Source of the DNA: Bacillota bacterium
GTDB taxonomy: Bacteria > Bacillota_A > Clostridia > Christensenellales > Aristaeellaceae
Direction of reading: 5' to 3'
NCBI GenBank assembly: GCA_023421735.1
Contig: JAEZSP010000001.1
Location: 124,001 to 188,000 of the forward strand
Length of the DNA stretch: 64,000 nucleotides
A program made the translations under genes and the position numbers. Of the stretch, positions 17,935 to 27,072 are shown piece by piece (position 1 is the stretch's first letter; every line of letters starts with the position of its first letter). The notes beneath the pieces are model-generated. The model did not search any database, was not told the DNA's origin, and was given only the letters and a program-made list of their open reading frames with translations.

Positions 17935-18611
17935 ATAGATCCACCTTCTTCCGGAACCAGTGCCATGATATACCGATACATCGGCGTAATGAGGTCAAAC
18001 CCGCGCACAATTTCGTCGACAAGTGCGGGCGATTTCAAAAGCGCCTGATCCGGAATATCGCGTTCCACATAAAAGCCCTTCAGGTTATACCACGCCCTCG
18101 CATCCGGATGCAGATCCTCCGGGATTGCCATGCGCTTTATTGCCTTTGTGTGCAGTTCAAAATCGCCCTGCGCCACGCGCCATGTCTTGAGAAACGGCGC
18201 GGGATTTTGCACGAGCTGGCGACGAAGCGCGTTCATGAGCGGACGGTTCTCGTCATAAAAGCCCATGCCGTAGGACGCGCCATCCACCGAAATGTCAAAA
18301 TAGACGCCAAGCGTGGTCGCGCGCTCCACACCGGGACGCCGGAACGCCAGCCAGATATAATCCCGATAGGGACTCTTATCCTTTGAAAAGCGGATATCGC
18401 GGTTGATGCGGGAGACAACCTTGTTCGGCCTGCGTTCGAGGTTCTCGTCAAGTTTCTCGACAGCAGGCGCAAGCGCTGCCGCAAGATCGAGCGCGGGATT
18501 GCGCACCGCGCGCTCGTACCAGTCGTGATTATCCAGGAAAAATTCCCGGTTGTTGTTGAACCGGATTGCCATGAAAAATTCAAACGTCTCATCCGTAAAC
18601 CCGTTAAACAT
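17931..18611 (-). CDS. DUF2461 (TIGR02453) family protein
   Basis: The 226-residue protein matches DUF2461, a family of unknown function found across bacteria and fungi. Typical elements are NGFTDETFEFFMAIRFNNNR near the start, ERRPNKVVSRINRDIRFSKD in the middle, and SPYRDYIWLAF followed by YFDISVDGASYGMGFY. The start at 18611 is set by GGAGG 7 bp upstream. It overlaps the phosphohexomutase-like gene by 4 bp and the surface-protein gene by 8 bp, so all three are probably co-translated. Confidence 0.88.
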   Translation of the reverse strand: MFNGFTDETFEFFMAIRFNNNREFFLDNHDWYERAVRNPALDLAAALAPAVEKLDENLERRPNKVVSRINRDIRFSKDKSPYRDYIWLAFRRPGVERATTLGVYFDISVDGASYGMGFYDENRPLMNALRRQLVQNPAPFLKTWRVAQGDFELHTKAIKRMAIPEDLHPDARAWYNLKGFYVERDIPDQALLKSPALVDEIVRGFDLITPMYRYIMALVPEEGGSI

Positions 18612-20262
18612 CGGTGCCTCCGCGTTTTTTTGGCTTGGTCGGCCGCTTGACCGGCTCGAATTTGGTCGTCTTTCCGAGTTCCTCGCGTCGCCGCTGTTTT
18701 TCCAGATCGATCTTTTGTTTGCGCACCTTGCGCTGGCGGAAATGGAGCACAATCAGCGTCACCATGAGGGCGATCAAGACCGTACCCGCGATCCCGAGCA
18801 TCCAAACGTACGTGATCGAATCGTCAAAGCTGCGCTTGATCCAATCGACGAAGCTTTCCCCCTCTTCCTGAACAACCTCCGGCAGCGCACCGCCCGAAGC
18901 GACGGTAATCTCGACCGGCTGCGAAAGGATGGTTACGGATTGTCCGGTTTCATCCTGAAAGGTCGCGGAGAAGACAAAACGCGCATCGCCCTTGACCGAG
19001 CAAATGACGTCGCGGTAGGTCGGCTCGCCCGTCGGCACGAGCGCAAACGTGCGAATTTCGCCCATGGTTGCCTCGGAGAGCATCACGCTGTGCGCCGCCG
19101 CATTGCCCGTGTTTTCGATGGCGACCGTCACGCGCACCCCGCCGGCACGCGAAATAACGGGCGTTGCGGCAACCGCCGAGATCGAAAGCGCACTTTCCGA
19201 AAAACCGCCCGTGAGCGCGACATGCCCCGTATTTGTGACCGCCTCGATTGCGTCGCCCGTCGAGGCAATGCCCGATACGCGGACGCGATAATCGGACGGC
19301 TCGCGCACGGGCCAACTGCACGTAAGCGTGATCGTCTGCCCCGCCTTGATCTCGAGTGCGTCCGCAAGCACGATTCCGTAGATATCGTCTGTTACCTCGA
19401 CGTTCGAGAAATCGGTGCCATCCGCGGTAATGGCCACAACGCCATTCACCGTATCTCCGGACGCGGCGGAATCACGATCGAGCGTGATTGTGGCAGCGAG
19501 CGATTCCTCTACCACTGCGATCTGCGCGTCGTCGAGCGTTTTTGAAACCGAATCGCCTGAGACCGCCTCCGCCACATAGCTCACGCGCGCCTCGGAAACG
19601 GTGGATTCATTCACCGTGATCCGGTTTGAAAACACCTTCGTATCACCGGGTGCGAGCGTATCCTCGCGCCTGGAAAATTCGCCGAGCGCATCGCGCACGC
19701 GGATTTGGGTCAGCGTGACATTGCCGGTGTTCTTGACCCGATACGTGACCGTGACCTGCGCACCTGACACGACCGTCCGCGATGAAATCTGCCGGGTGAA
19801 TTCGACATCGGGCGCCGCTTCGCTCTTGGTAATCGGGACGGACACGGGGTAATTAACGGGGGCATCGTCCGTCGCGATGCCGTCATGGCTGACAATAAAG
19901 GTGATTTCGCCTGCGTCGAGTTCTTCCTGCGAAACGGAATAGGTGCGCGCCGGGAATACCTGTGACCCTCCTGCCGGAATCTGGCCGAGAAGCTCGATGT
20001 GCAGGCCGTCAGAAGAGGTGTATGTGATGTTATCCGCGTCGTAATCGGAGGGGTTGGAGATCGTAAATGTGACCTGGACGTCCCCCGGTGCGACGAGCGA
20101 CGCGGGCTTGATCGTCGCCTTGATGTCGAGGATGTGCCGCAAGGGCGGCATCGTCGCCTCGGAAATGGCAAAGCCCTGCGCGAAGAAAATCGCGCAGGTG
20201 AACGCCAATATGAAAAGAGCGACCGCCCCGCTGTTAGACCTTCTGGACTTCGTAATTCTCAC
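18604..20262 (-). CDS. membrane-anchored surface protein with CARDB/DUF11-like repeats
   Basis: The protein of about 552 residues has an N-terminal signal or anchor (AVALFILAFTCAIFFAQGFA), a long extracellular region, one C-terminal membrane segment (ITYVWMLGIAGTVLIALMV) and a basic cytoplasmic tail ending RPTKPKKRGGTDV. The extracellular part contains several beta-sandwich repeats with patterns such as VTYRVKNTGNVTLTQIRVRD and VTVAIENTGNAAAHSVML, typical of CARDB or DUF11 adhesin modules. No ATG precedes the signal; the GTG at 20262, overlapping the cyclophilin gene by 29 bp, is the likely start. Function is unknown; a role at the cell surface is inferred. Confidence 0.7.
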   Translation of the reverse strand: MRITKSRRSNSGAVALFILAFTCAIFFAQGFAISEATMPPLRHILDIKATIKPASLVAPGDVQVTFTISNPSDYDADNITYTSSDGLHIELLGQIPAGGSQVFPARTYSVSQEELDAGEITFIVSHDGIATDDAPVNYPVSVPITKSEAAPDVEFTRQISSRTVVSGAQVTVTYRVKNTGNVTLTQIRVRDALGEFSRREDTLAPGDTKVFSNRITVNESTVSEARVSYVAEAVSGDSVSKTLDDAQIAVVEESLAATITLDRDSAASGDTVNGVVAITADGTDFSNVEVTDDIYGIVLADALEIKAGQTITLTCSWPVREPSDYRVRVSGIASTGDAIEAVTNTGHVALTGGFSESALSISAVAATPVISRAGGVRVTVAIENTGNAAAHSVMLSEATMGEIRTFALVPTGEPTYRDVICSVKGDARFVFSATFQDETGQSVTILSQPVEITVASGGALPEVVQEEGESFVDWIKRSFDDSITYVWMLGIAGTVLIALMVTLIVLHFRQRKVRKQKIDLEKQRRREELGKTTKFEPVKRPTKPKKRGGTDV

Positions 20263-20752
20263 CGAACGTTTCCGCCGTGACCCTTTTGATCTTCTGCTGC
20301 GCAACCGGCCTGTCCTGTGCCGCCGTTTCGGTTTCCGCGATGCGGTCTACCGCCTCCATGCCCTCTGTTACCTTGCCGAATGCGGCGTAAGAACCGTCCA
20401 GATGCGGCGCGTCCGCATGCATGACGAAAAACTGGCTGCCGGCAGAATCGCGCATCATGCTGCGCGCCATGGAGAGGACGCCGCGGGTATGCTTCAGCTT
20501 GTTCTTTTTAAAGTCATTGTCTGCAAATTCGCCCTTAATGGCATATCCGGGGCCGCCCATGCCGCTTCCGGTTGGGTCGCCGCCCTGAATCATGAAGCCG
20601 GGAATGACGCGATGGAAAATCAACCCGTCATAGAAACCCGCACCAGCCAGCGATACGAAATTGGCAACCGTATTGGGCGCGACGTCGGGATAAAGCTCCG
20701 CCTTGAACACATCTCCGTTTTCCATTTCGAACGTCACAATTGGGTTTTTCAT
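20234..20752 (-). CDS. peptidyl-prolyl cis-trans isomerase, cyclophilin type, cytoplasmic
   Basis: The 172-residue cyclophilin catalyses proline isomerisation during folding. It shows [25 protein letters not shown] with the catalytic arginine, the SMARSMMRDSAGSQFFVMHADAPHLDG core and YAAFGKVTEG. No signal peptide or membrane segment is present, so it should be cytosolic. The start at 20752 follows TTAGGAG by 7 bp. It is the last of three consecutive cyclophilin genes with different predicted locations. Confidence 0.95.
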   Translation of the reverse strand: MKNPIVTFEMENGDVFKAELYPDVAPNTVANFVSLAGAGFYDGLIFHRVIPGFMIQGGDPTGSGMGGPGYAIKGEFADNDFKKNKLKHTRGVLSMARSMMRDSAGSQFFVMHADAPHLDGSYAAFGKVTEGMEAVDRIAETETAAQDRPVAQQKIKRVTAETFGENYEVQKV

Positions 20753-20762
20753 CTTTTTTCTC

Positions 20763-21527
20763 CTAATCACTTATTTTTTCTGCCTGATAGTCTATGCCCT
20801 TTGTGTCAACGGTAATCGACTTGATCACGACGTCGTCAACGGGCTTGTCGTTCGCTCCGGTCTGCATGGCCGCGATCTGATCCACCACGTCCATGCCGCT
20901 TGTCACAGCGCCGAACGCAGCATACTGTCCGTCCAGGGACTTTGCGTCGCCGTGCATGATGAAGAACTGGCTCCCGGCGGTATCATATCCCGCGCTCGAA
21001 CGCGCCATGGAGATCACCCCGCGCGTGTGCGCCAGCTTGTTATCCACCCCGTTTGCCGAAAACTCACCCTTGATGGAATAGCCCGGACCGCCGGTTCCGT
21101 CGCCCTCCGGATCGCCGCCCTGAATCATGAAGCCGGAAATCACGCGATGAAACGTGAGGCCGTCATAGAAGCCGGAATTTGCAAGTTCGACAAAGTTCGC
21201 GACGGTATTGGGCGCCGCAGCCGGGTAAAGCTCCACGGTGATGACCCCGCCGTCCTCCATGGTGATGGTCGCGATGGGATCGTCCGCGCGCGCATAATCT
21301 GCATTCTGCGTGATTTCCGCGCCAACCGTCGCGGCGGCAATTGTGGGTGCCGCGGTGGCGACAGCCGCCTTCTTTTTGTTCGATGCGTTGTAGGCGACCG
21401 CCGCGATGGCGATGAACAGTGCGACGGCAAGCGTTGCGGTGATGATCGTCCGGATGATCCGTCTGCGCACGATGCGCTCTGCCTGCTGTCTCTTGGTGAG
21501 ATTTCCCTTGTCGTTCTTCGGTGCCAT
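20763..21527 (-). CDS. peptidyl-prolyl cis-trans isomerase, cyclophilin type, membrane-anchored
   Basis: The 254-residue protein has a basic N-terminus ([15 protein letters not shown]), one membrane segment ([20 protein letters not shown]) and an Ala-rich linker before a cyclophilin domain containing [22 protein letters not shown] and [20 protein letters not shown]. It should be anchored with the catalytic domain outside the membrane, helping fold exported proteins. Its ATG overlaps the stop of the lipoprotein cyclophilin (TAATG), with a strong AAGGAGG site inside the upstream gene's end. Confidence 0.95.
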   Translation of the reverse strand: MAPKNDKGNLTKRQQAERIVRRRIIRTIITATLAVALFIAIAAVAYNASNKKKAAVATAAPTIAAATVGAEITQNADYARADDPIATITMEDGGVITVELYPAAAPNTVANFVELANSGFYDGLTFHRVISGFMIQGGDPEGDGTGGPGYSIKGEFSANGVDNKLAHTRGVISMARSSAGYDTAGSQFFIMHGDAKSLDGQYAAFGAVTSGMDVVDQIAAMQTGANDKPVDDVVIKSITVDTKGIDYQAEKISD

Positions 21528-22144
21528 TACTCGTCCTCCTTGATGGTCACAGGTTCATATTCATAACCCATCGTATCGACGCGAATGGTCGATATGACGG
21601 ATTCTTTCACCGGTGAATAGTGCGCATCGACATGGACGTTTGCGATGGCATCGAGCGTTTGTAGGCTCTCGTCGTCCATGAGCTTGCCGAACGCAGCATA
21701 GGATCCGTCGTATTCGGGATAACTGCCCTGCAAAATGAAGAATTGGCTCCCGGCGGTATCGTTGCCCGACTGACGCGCCATGGAGATCACCCCGCGCACG
21801 TGCGAAATGGTGTTCTTTACGCCATTTTGGGAAAATTCGCCCCTGATGGAATAGCCCGGCCCGCCGGTTCCATCGCCCTTCGGGTCGCCCGCCTGTATGA
21901 GGCAGCCGGGCACGACCCTGTAAAAGCCCATGCCGTCATAGAAACCGGAATTGGCGAGGCTGACAAAATTAGCGACGGTGTTGGGCGCCTGCCGCACGTA
22001 CAATTCGACGCGCATGATGCTCCCATCGTCCATCTCGATGGTTGCGATGGGGTTCGGCACGTCTGCATAGACGTCTTTCTTTCCACAACCCGACAGCCCG
22101 AGGCACAGGGCCGCGAGCAGGAAAAGCGCCATGATCTTCTTCAC
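21527..22144 (-). CDS. peptidyl-prolyl cis-trans isomerase, cyclophilin type, lipoprotein
   Basis: The 205-residue protein starts at a GTG (22144) with GGGAGG 9 bp upstream. It has a lipoprotein signal [15 protein letters not shown] with the lipid-modified cysteine at residue 20. The cyclophilin domain contains [19 protein letters not shown], in which F-H-R is F-Y-R, and [19 protein letters not shown]. It would act on the outer face of the membrane. The start overlaps the hemZ stop by 4 bp (GTGA). This is the first of the three cyclophilin genes in transcription order. Confidence 0.93.
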   Translation of the reverse strand: MKKIMALFLLAALCLGLSGCGKKDVYADVPNPIATIEMDDGSIMRVELYVRQAPNTVANFVSLANSGFYDGMGFYRVVPGCLIQAGDPKGDGTGGPGYSIRGEFSQNGVKNTISHVRGVISMARQSGNDTAGSQFFILQGSYPEYDGSYAAFGKLMDDESLQTLDAIANVHVDAHYSPVKESVISTIRVDTMGYEYEPVTIKEDE

Positions 22145-23601
22145 CCGTCCGCACCTCCCATGATCAACGTCCGCTTGCGCGCGATCATTTCGTCCACCCG
22201 TTCGATGTACGCCTCGATGTTCTTGACGTTTGGCGCGCGCTCGATGCGCAGCTGGCGATCGAAGATCCACTTGGAAATCGCGCCCGCACCGAGCGCGAGT
22301 ACGTTCGCCGTCTCCTCCATGTTTCCGATGTTATAAAGGCACGCGCATCCCGGCTTTGCATAGCCGACGTTTTCGAGATTGCCCGCCATGTATTTCTGAC
22401 GATAGATGTAGTAGGGCAAGTAGCCGCACGCCCTTAGTTTTTCCCGCGCGAGCCGGATCATTTCCGCCGCCGCCTGTTCATCCGCGCGCGCGTGTCCGCC
22501 CTCGTTTACGTGCAGTTCCTCGTGGAGTTTACTCGAGCGCTTGATGGCGAGCGCATGCACTGTAACGGATTCGGGGTCGAGGGCTTCGATCCGCGCGAGG
22601 GTATTGACAAAGTCGCCCAGTACCTCCCCCGGAAGCCCCGCGATGACGTCCATATTGATGTCCGTAAAGCCGACATCTCGGGCAAGGCGAAACGCAGCCT
22701 CGGTGTCCGCGCCCGTATGCGCGCGGCCGATCCGTTGGAGCGTCTCGTCGGAGAACGACTGCGGATTAACCGAGATGCGCGTAACGCCCAGCGATTTCAT
22801 CATCGTGAGCTTGTCCCGGTCGATGGTATCCGGACGTCCGGCCTCAACCGTCCATTCGACCGCCCCGGGAAACGCAGCCATGGCGGATTTCAGAATCCTT
22901 TTTAGGTTGCCGCACGGAATCGCGGTCGGGGTCCCGCCGCCGACATAGGCTGCCCGAACGCGCATTCCCTTTTCGCGCAGCATGTCCCCACAGGCCTCAA
23001 TCTCCCGCAGAAGCGCTGCGACATAAGGCCCGACGCGCTTGCCGTCGCCAATTTCGCCCGATGAGAACGAACAGTACGCGCAGCGGGTGGTGCAAAAGGG
23101 AATTCCGATGTAGAGATCGAACTGTCCCTCCGGCATGTTGCGCAATCCGGTCTGTGCGCCCGCAATTTCACCGAGCAGCGCCGCACGATCCGCAGACACG
23201 TCATAAGAGGCTATCACCTGTTCGACCGCTTCACACGCGGAAGCGCCCTTTTCCATTGCTTCATACAGAAGCCGCGTAGGACGGATGCCCGTGAGCGAGC
23301 CCCACGGCGGCTGAATACCCGTAATCTGCTTCATAAGCAGATAGAGTCCGGACTTTACCGCGCGCTTTCTGAGGCGCTTTTGCGCAATGGGATCGGTCGC
23401 ATCAATCCGCGCGTGCCAAACTGCCGTCTTGTCGTCGGATGACCAGAGGTCGAAGTACTCGCCGCCGCCTTCTGCGGCCTGGTGCGTGATGACCGTCTCG
23501 CCCTCGTCGGGGCTGATCTTCACATCGCCCCAAAAAACCCGAATCACGTCGCACAGATCGTTATAGAAAACCGACAGCGGCGTGACGAGCCGGACCGTCA
23601 C
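22141..23601 (-). CDS. hemZ: HemZ-type radical SAM protein (coproporphyrinogen dehydrogenase-like)
   Basis: The 486-residue protein has the radical SAM cluster motif CTTRCAYC within GIPFCTTRCAYCSFSS and the SAM-binding AAYVGGGTPTA. A long N-terminal region and YIYRQKYMAGNLENVGYAKPG near the C-terminus distinguish the HemZ group from HemW. Its exact role is unsettled; oxygen-independent coproporphyrinogen oxidation and haem trafficking have both been proposed for relatives. The GTG start at 23601 overlaps the stop of the MBL gene by 4 bp, with GAGGTA upstream. The relA-dtd-MBL-hemZ order recurs in Clostridia. Confidence 0.92.
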   Translation of the reverse strand: MTVRLVTPLSVFYNDLCDVIRVFWGDVKISPDEGETVITHQAAEGGGEYFDLWSSDDKTAVWHARIDATDPIAQKRLRKRAVKSGLYLLMKQITGIQPPWGSLTGIRPTRLLYEAMEKGASACEAVEQVIASYDVSADRAALLGEIAGAQTGLRNMPEGQFDLYIGIPFCTTRCAYCSFSSGEIGDGKRVGPYVAALLREIEACGDMLREKGMRVRAAYVGGGTPTAIPCGNLKRILKSAMAAFPGAVEWTVEAGRPDTIDRDKLTMMKSLGVTRISVNPQSFSDETLQRIGRAHTGADTEAAFRLARDVGFTDINMDVIAGLPGEVLGDFVNTLARIEALDPESVTVHALAIKRSSKLHEELHVNEGGHARADEQAAAEMIRLAREKLRACGYLPYYIYRQKYMAGNLENVGYAKPGCACLYNIGNMEETANVLALGAGAISKWIFDRQLRIERAPNVKNIEAYIERVDEMIARKRTLIMGGADG

Positions 23602-24179
23602 CAGCCGTACCTCGCGCGCTCCGCGCCGATGTTCGTGGCTTCCCCGTGCCCGGGATAGCAAACCGTCTCTGTCGGCAGCTTGAACAGCGCCCGGATGGAC
23701 GAGATCATCTGTGACATGCTGCCGCCCGCGAGGTCGGTTCGCCCGAAACCCGCGCGGAAGAGCGTGTCGCCGCTGAAAAGAATACCGTCCGCCTGATCGT
23801 AGAGGCAGATCGAGCCGGGCGTATGACCGGGCGTATGGATCACGCGGAAATTCTCGAATGTCACGTCGTATGGTCGGGACTGAATGTCATTCGGCATGCA
23901 AAGACGCGCAACCGCCGGATCATACATCGACAGCGCGGCATCGGTCAGCATCGCCGCATCCTCCGGATGAACGTATATCGGCACGCCGAATTCCGCCTGC
24001 AGCGCGCCCGCCGCGAGCATGTGATCGAAGTGACCGTGGGTCAAAAGAATCACGCGCGGTTTCTTGACCGCCGCTCTGAGCGCGGAGAGGTCGTCGCCAG
24101 GATCGATCACCACATCACCATTTACGACATAGGCATTTTCCTGATACGCGCCACACACGACGCGCTGGATATCCATCAT
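23598..24179 (-). CDS. MBL-fold metallo-hydrolase (glyoxalase II-like)
   Basis: The 193-residue protein is a compact metallo-beta-lactamase-fold hydrolase with the metal motif THGHFDH, then HTPGHTPGSI, FSGDTLF and CYPGHG. Such small enzymes act on thioesters such as hydroxyacylglutathione in some organisms; the substrate here is unknown. The ATG at 24179 has AGGAG about 6 bp upstream. It is coupled to hemZ by a 4-bp overlap. The 222 bp before it are unusually long for this operon and hold the CRISPR-like array. Confidence 0.92.
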   Translation of the reverse strand: MMDIQRVVCGAYQENAYVVNGDVVIDPGDDLSALRAAVKKPRVILLTHGHFDHMLAAGALQAEFGVPIYVHPEDAAMLTDAALSMYDPAVARLCMPNDIQSRPYDVTFENFRVIHTPGHTPGSICLYDQADGILFSGDTLFRAGFGRTDLAGGSMSQMISSIRALFKLPTETVCYPGHGEATNIGAERARYGW

Positions 24180-24237
24180 TATTTTCTCCTGATTGTTGTT
24201 TTTCGAAAGCGCGTTGCCGCGCCCTTTTCGTAGCCGT

Positions 24238-24404
24238 GTCGCAATCCTCGTCCTTCGTGAGAAGGGCGACAAATGCGGGGAGGGTACGGCATATGCCACG
24301 CGGATTTCAATCCCCGCCCTTCTCATGAAAGGGCGACTCCTGCCTGACAAGACCCCGGAGGAACCGAGCCATTTCAACCCTCACGCCAGATGCATGTGTC
24401 CCTA
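24238..24404 (-). CRISPR. relic CRISPR mini-array, type I-C-like repeats, no cas genes
   Basis: Read on the minus strand, the unit at 24337-24304 (34 nt) begins GTCGCCCTTTCATGAG and ends GGCGGGGATTGAAAT, the form of type I-C repeats (GTCGC... palindrome ...GTGGATTGAAAT). A second copy at 24270-24238 shares GTCGCCCTT, then AAGGACGAGGATTG, with a diverged 3' end. A more degenerate third copy at 24404-24371 keeps CATG, GGCG and GGGTTGAAAT. The two intervals are both 33 nt and the period is exactly 67 bp twice. The first copy overlaps the dtd stop codon. No cas gene lies in the window. Confidence 0.65.
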
Positions 24405-24851
24405 AAACGTCTTTTTGCTGTCAAGAAGGATCGTCACCGGGCCGTCGTTTTCAAGGAGCACCTTCATGTGCGTCCGGAAGCGCCCTGTCTTGGTCGGAAT
24501 TCCGTCCGCGATCAGCAGATCTCTGATCTGTTCGACCATCGGCTCCGCAATCTCGGGCGCGGCGGCATGAGAAAAGCTGGGCCGCCTTCCCTTGCGCGCA
24601 TCGCCAAGCAGCGTGAACTGCGAAACGAGCAATACCGCGCCGCCCGTATCCTTGACAGACAAATTAAGCTTGTCGTCCGCGTCCTCAAAGATGCGCATCC
24701 CCACGATTTTCTGCGCGATAAACTTGACGTCCTCGTCCGTATCGCCCTCCTGCGCCCCGACCAGCACGAGCAACCCCGCGTCGATTTCACTCACGAGCTC
24801 GCCTTCGACCGTCACAGAGGCACGGTTCACCTTTTGGATGACAATTCGCAT
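24402..24851 (-). CDS. dtd: D-aminoacyl-tRNA deacylase
   Basis: The 149-residue enzyme removes D-amino acids, and also glycine mischarged on tRNA-Ala, from tRNA. The length and motifs are exact for the family: N-terminal MRIVIQKVNRASVTV, the catalytic SQFTLLGDARKGRRPSF, and the C-terminal NDGPVTILLDS carrying the Gly-cis-Pro pair. It follows relA after 10 bp in transcription order, a standard pairing in Firmicutes. Its stop codon falls inside the first degenerate CRISPR-like unit. Confidence 0.98.
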   Translation of the reverse strand: MRIVIQKVNRASVTVEGELVSEIDAGLLVLVGAQEGDTDEDVKFIAQKIVGMRIFEDADDKLNLSVKDTGGAVLLVSQFTLLGDARKGRRPSFSHAAAPEIAEPMVEQIRDLLIADGIPTKTGRFRTHMKVLLENDGPVTILLDSKKTF

Positions 24852-24861
24852 TCTCTACCCC

Positions 24862-27072
24862 TTATTGTGCCACCCGGTAAACCTCGTCGATGTCCGGTTT
24901 TGCCTTCAAATCCCGGATAATCTTCTCAAGTTGCTGGGTGTTTTTGATGGTGATGGTCATGTTGATAATCGACATGCCATTGAGCGTCTTAGACGGATGT
25001 GCCGAAATCGCCTGCACATTCACGTCCACCGACGCAAAATAGAGCGACACATCGGCGAGGAGCCCCGACCGGTTCACGGCGCTGATGCGGATGTCCGCAT
25101 CGTAGGCTGCAGAGGCCTCCTGTTCCCATTCGACCTCGATGAGCCGCTCCTTCTCGACGCCTGCGTCCTGCAGGCTCTTGCAATCCGCTTTATGGACGGA
25201 GACGCCGCGTCCGCGCGTGATATAGCCGATAATCTTATCGCCCGGAAGGGGCGTGCAGCAATGGGCAAACCGAACAAGCATGCCGCTTTCGCCCTTTACG
25301 ATCACGCCGTTTGAACTGGAAATTGGCTGTTTTTTGCGGTCTTCCGCATGCTGCTCAACGGTGGGGAGCTTTACCTCGGGAAGTTCCGCCTTATGGTCTT
25401 TTTTATACTCTTCAATGAAGCGGTTCGCAATTTGGATCGCGGACATGCCGCCAAAGCCGATGGCAGAATAGATGTCGTCGAGCGATGAGAAGGTGTAACG
25501 TTTAAACAGCGCGTCGCAATACTCGTTTTTGATGAGCTGCGACGGTGTATAGCCCAGCCGCTTCAATTCGTGGTCGAACATTTCCTTGCCCTTGAGGATG
25601 TTTTCATCGCGGTTTTCCTTCTTCAGCCACGCGCGGATCTTTGCCTTCGCCTCGCTGGTTTTTACGATGTTCAGCCAGTCGCGTGAAGGGCCGCGCGAAG
25701 AAGACGAGGTCATAACCTCGACAAAATCACCGGTCGAAAGCTGCGTCGCGAGCGGAACGATGCGCCCGTTGATCTTTGCGCCGATGCAGCGGTTGCCCAC
25801 CGCCGAGTGAATGCGGTACGCAAAATCGAGCGGGGTCGCGCCGATGGGCAGCGAAATGACGTCGCCCTTGGGGGTAAAGACGAACACCTCGTCTGCGAAC
25901 AGGTCGAACTTCAGCATTTCGCCAAAGTCGCTGGAATCGCTCGCTTCCTTTTGCCAATCGAGGATGCGCCGAAGCCATGTGAGCTTCTCGTCGAGCGCGT
26001 CCGCCTGTTTGCCCTCCTTATAGCGCCAATGCGCGGCGATGCCGTACTCGGCCGTGCGGTGCATTTCAGCGGTGCGAATCTGCACCTCAAAGGGTTTTCC
26101 GGCGTTGACGACGGTCGTGTGGAGCGACTGGTACATGTTCGCCTTGGGCACCGAAATATAGTCCTTGAACCGTCCCGGCACTTGCGGCCACAGCGTATGC
26201 ACCACGCCGAGCGCGTAATAACAATCCTGCTGTGTATTGACGATGACGCGGATGGCAATCAGATCGTTGATCTGGTCAAAGGTTTTGTTTTGCGTCTTCA
26301 TCTTGCGGTAAATGGAATAAAAGTGCTTGGGGCGTCCGTCGATTTCACATTGGATGCCCGCGAGCCGCAGTTGCGCCTTGAGCTGCTGGGTAACCTGTGC
26401 GATCAGCTTTTCACGCTCGGCGCGCTTCATGCCGACCTTTTGAACGAGGTCGTAATAGCCCTGCGGATCGATATAGCGCAGCGACAGATCCTCCAGTTCC
26501 CACTTGATGGTATAGACGCCCAGCCGGTGCGCAAGCGGCGCATAGATGTCGAGCGTTTCGCGCGCGATGGGCACCTGGCGTTCCGGACGCTGGCTCTTGA
26601 GGGTACGCATGTTGTGCAGACGATCGGCAAGCTTAATGAGAACCACGCGGATATCCTTCGCCATTGCGAGGAACATCTTGCGCAGCGTCTCCGCCTGCGC
26701 CTCCTCGCGGGAGGTGAAGTCGAGCTGCTTCAATTTTGTCACGCCATCGACGAGCTGCGCGACTTCCGGGCCGAATTTCTCCGCGATGCTCTGCGTGGTC
26801 ACACCGTCTACGTCCTCGACGCAGTCGTGTAAAAGACCCGCGGCGACCGTCGTCCCGTCGAGCATGAGGTCGGTCAGGATCACGGCTACCGCAACCGGAT
26901 GCGTGAAATATGGCTCACCGGAGAGCCGCTTTTTGTCCGCGTGCGCCTTCTCCGCGTAATCGTAGGCGCGGCGCACGACATCCATGTTGTCTTCGGGATG
27001 ATATCTACGGATTCGCTCAATCAGCTCATCCGCCGAAATATAGGGCCGAATCCCCGCTTCAGGTTGATTCAC
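24862..27072 (-). CDS. relA: (p)ppGpp synthetase/hydrolase Rel
   Basis: The 736-residue bifunctional Rel enzyme makes and degrades the stringent-response alarmone. Domains in order are the HD hydrolase (GLLHDCVEDVDGVTTQSI, with HDxxED intact), the synthetase (DYISVPKANMYQSLHTTVV), the TGS domain (VFTPKGDVISLPIGATPLDF), a Cys-rich region (RFAHCCTPLPGDKI) and a C-terminal ACT domain (RISAVNRSGLLADVS). Both activities should be present. The GTG at 27072 is chosen because AGGAGG lies 8 bp upstream; the GTG at 27081 overlaps that site. It overlaps the end of recJ by 14 bp. Confidence 0.97.
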   Translation of the reverse strand: MNQPEAGIRPYISADELIERIRRYHPEDNMDVVRRAYDYAEKAHADKKRLSGEPYFTHPVAVAVILTDLMLDGTTVAAGLLHDCVEDVDGVTTQSIAEKFGPEVAQLVDGVTKLKQLDFTSREEAQAETLRKMFLAMAKDIRVVLIKLADRLHNMRTLKSQRPERQVPIARETLDIYAPLAHRLGVYTIKWELEDLSLRYIDPQGYYDLVQKVGMKRAEREKLIAQVTQQLKAQLRLAGIQCEIDGRPKHFYSIYRKMKTQNKTFDQINDLIAIRVIVNTQQDCYYALGVVHTLWPQVPGRFKDYISVPKANMYQSLHTTVVNAGKPFEVQIRTAEMHRTAEYGIAAHWRYKEGKQADALDEKLTWLRRILDWQKEASDSSDFGEMLKFDLFADEVFVFTPKGDVISLPIGATPLDFAYRIHSAVGNRCIGAKINGRIVPLATQLSTGDFVEVMTSSSSRGPSRDWLNIVKTSEAKAKIRAWLKKENRDENILKGKEMFDHELKRLGYTPSQLIKNEYCDALFKRYTFSSLDDIYSAIGFGGMSAIQIANRFIEEYKKDHKAELPEVKLPTVEQHAEDRKKQPISSSNGVIVKGESGMLVRFAHCCTPLPGDKIIGYITRGRGVSVHKADCKSLQDAGVEKERLIEVEWEQEASAAYDADIRISAVNRSGLLADVSLYFASVDVNVQAISAHPSKTLNGMSIINMTITIKNTQQLEKIIRDLKAKPDIDEVYRVAQ

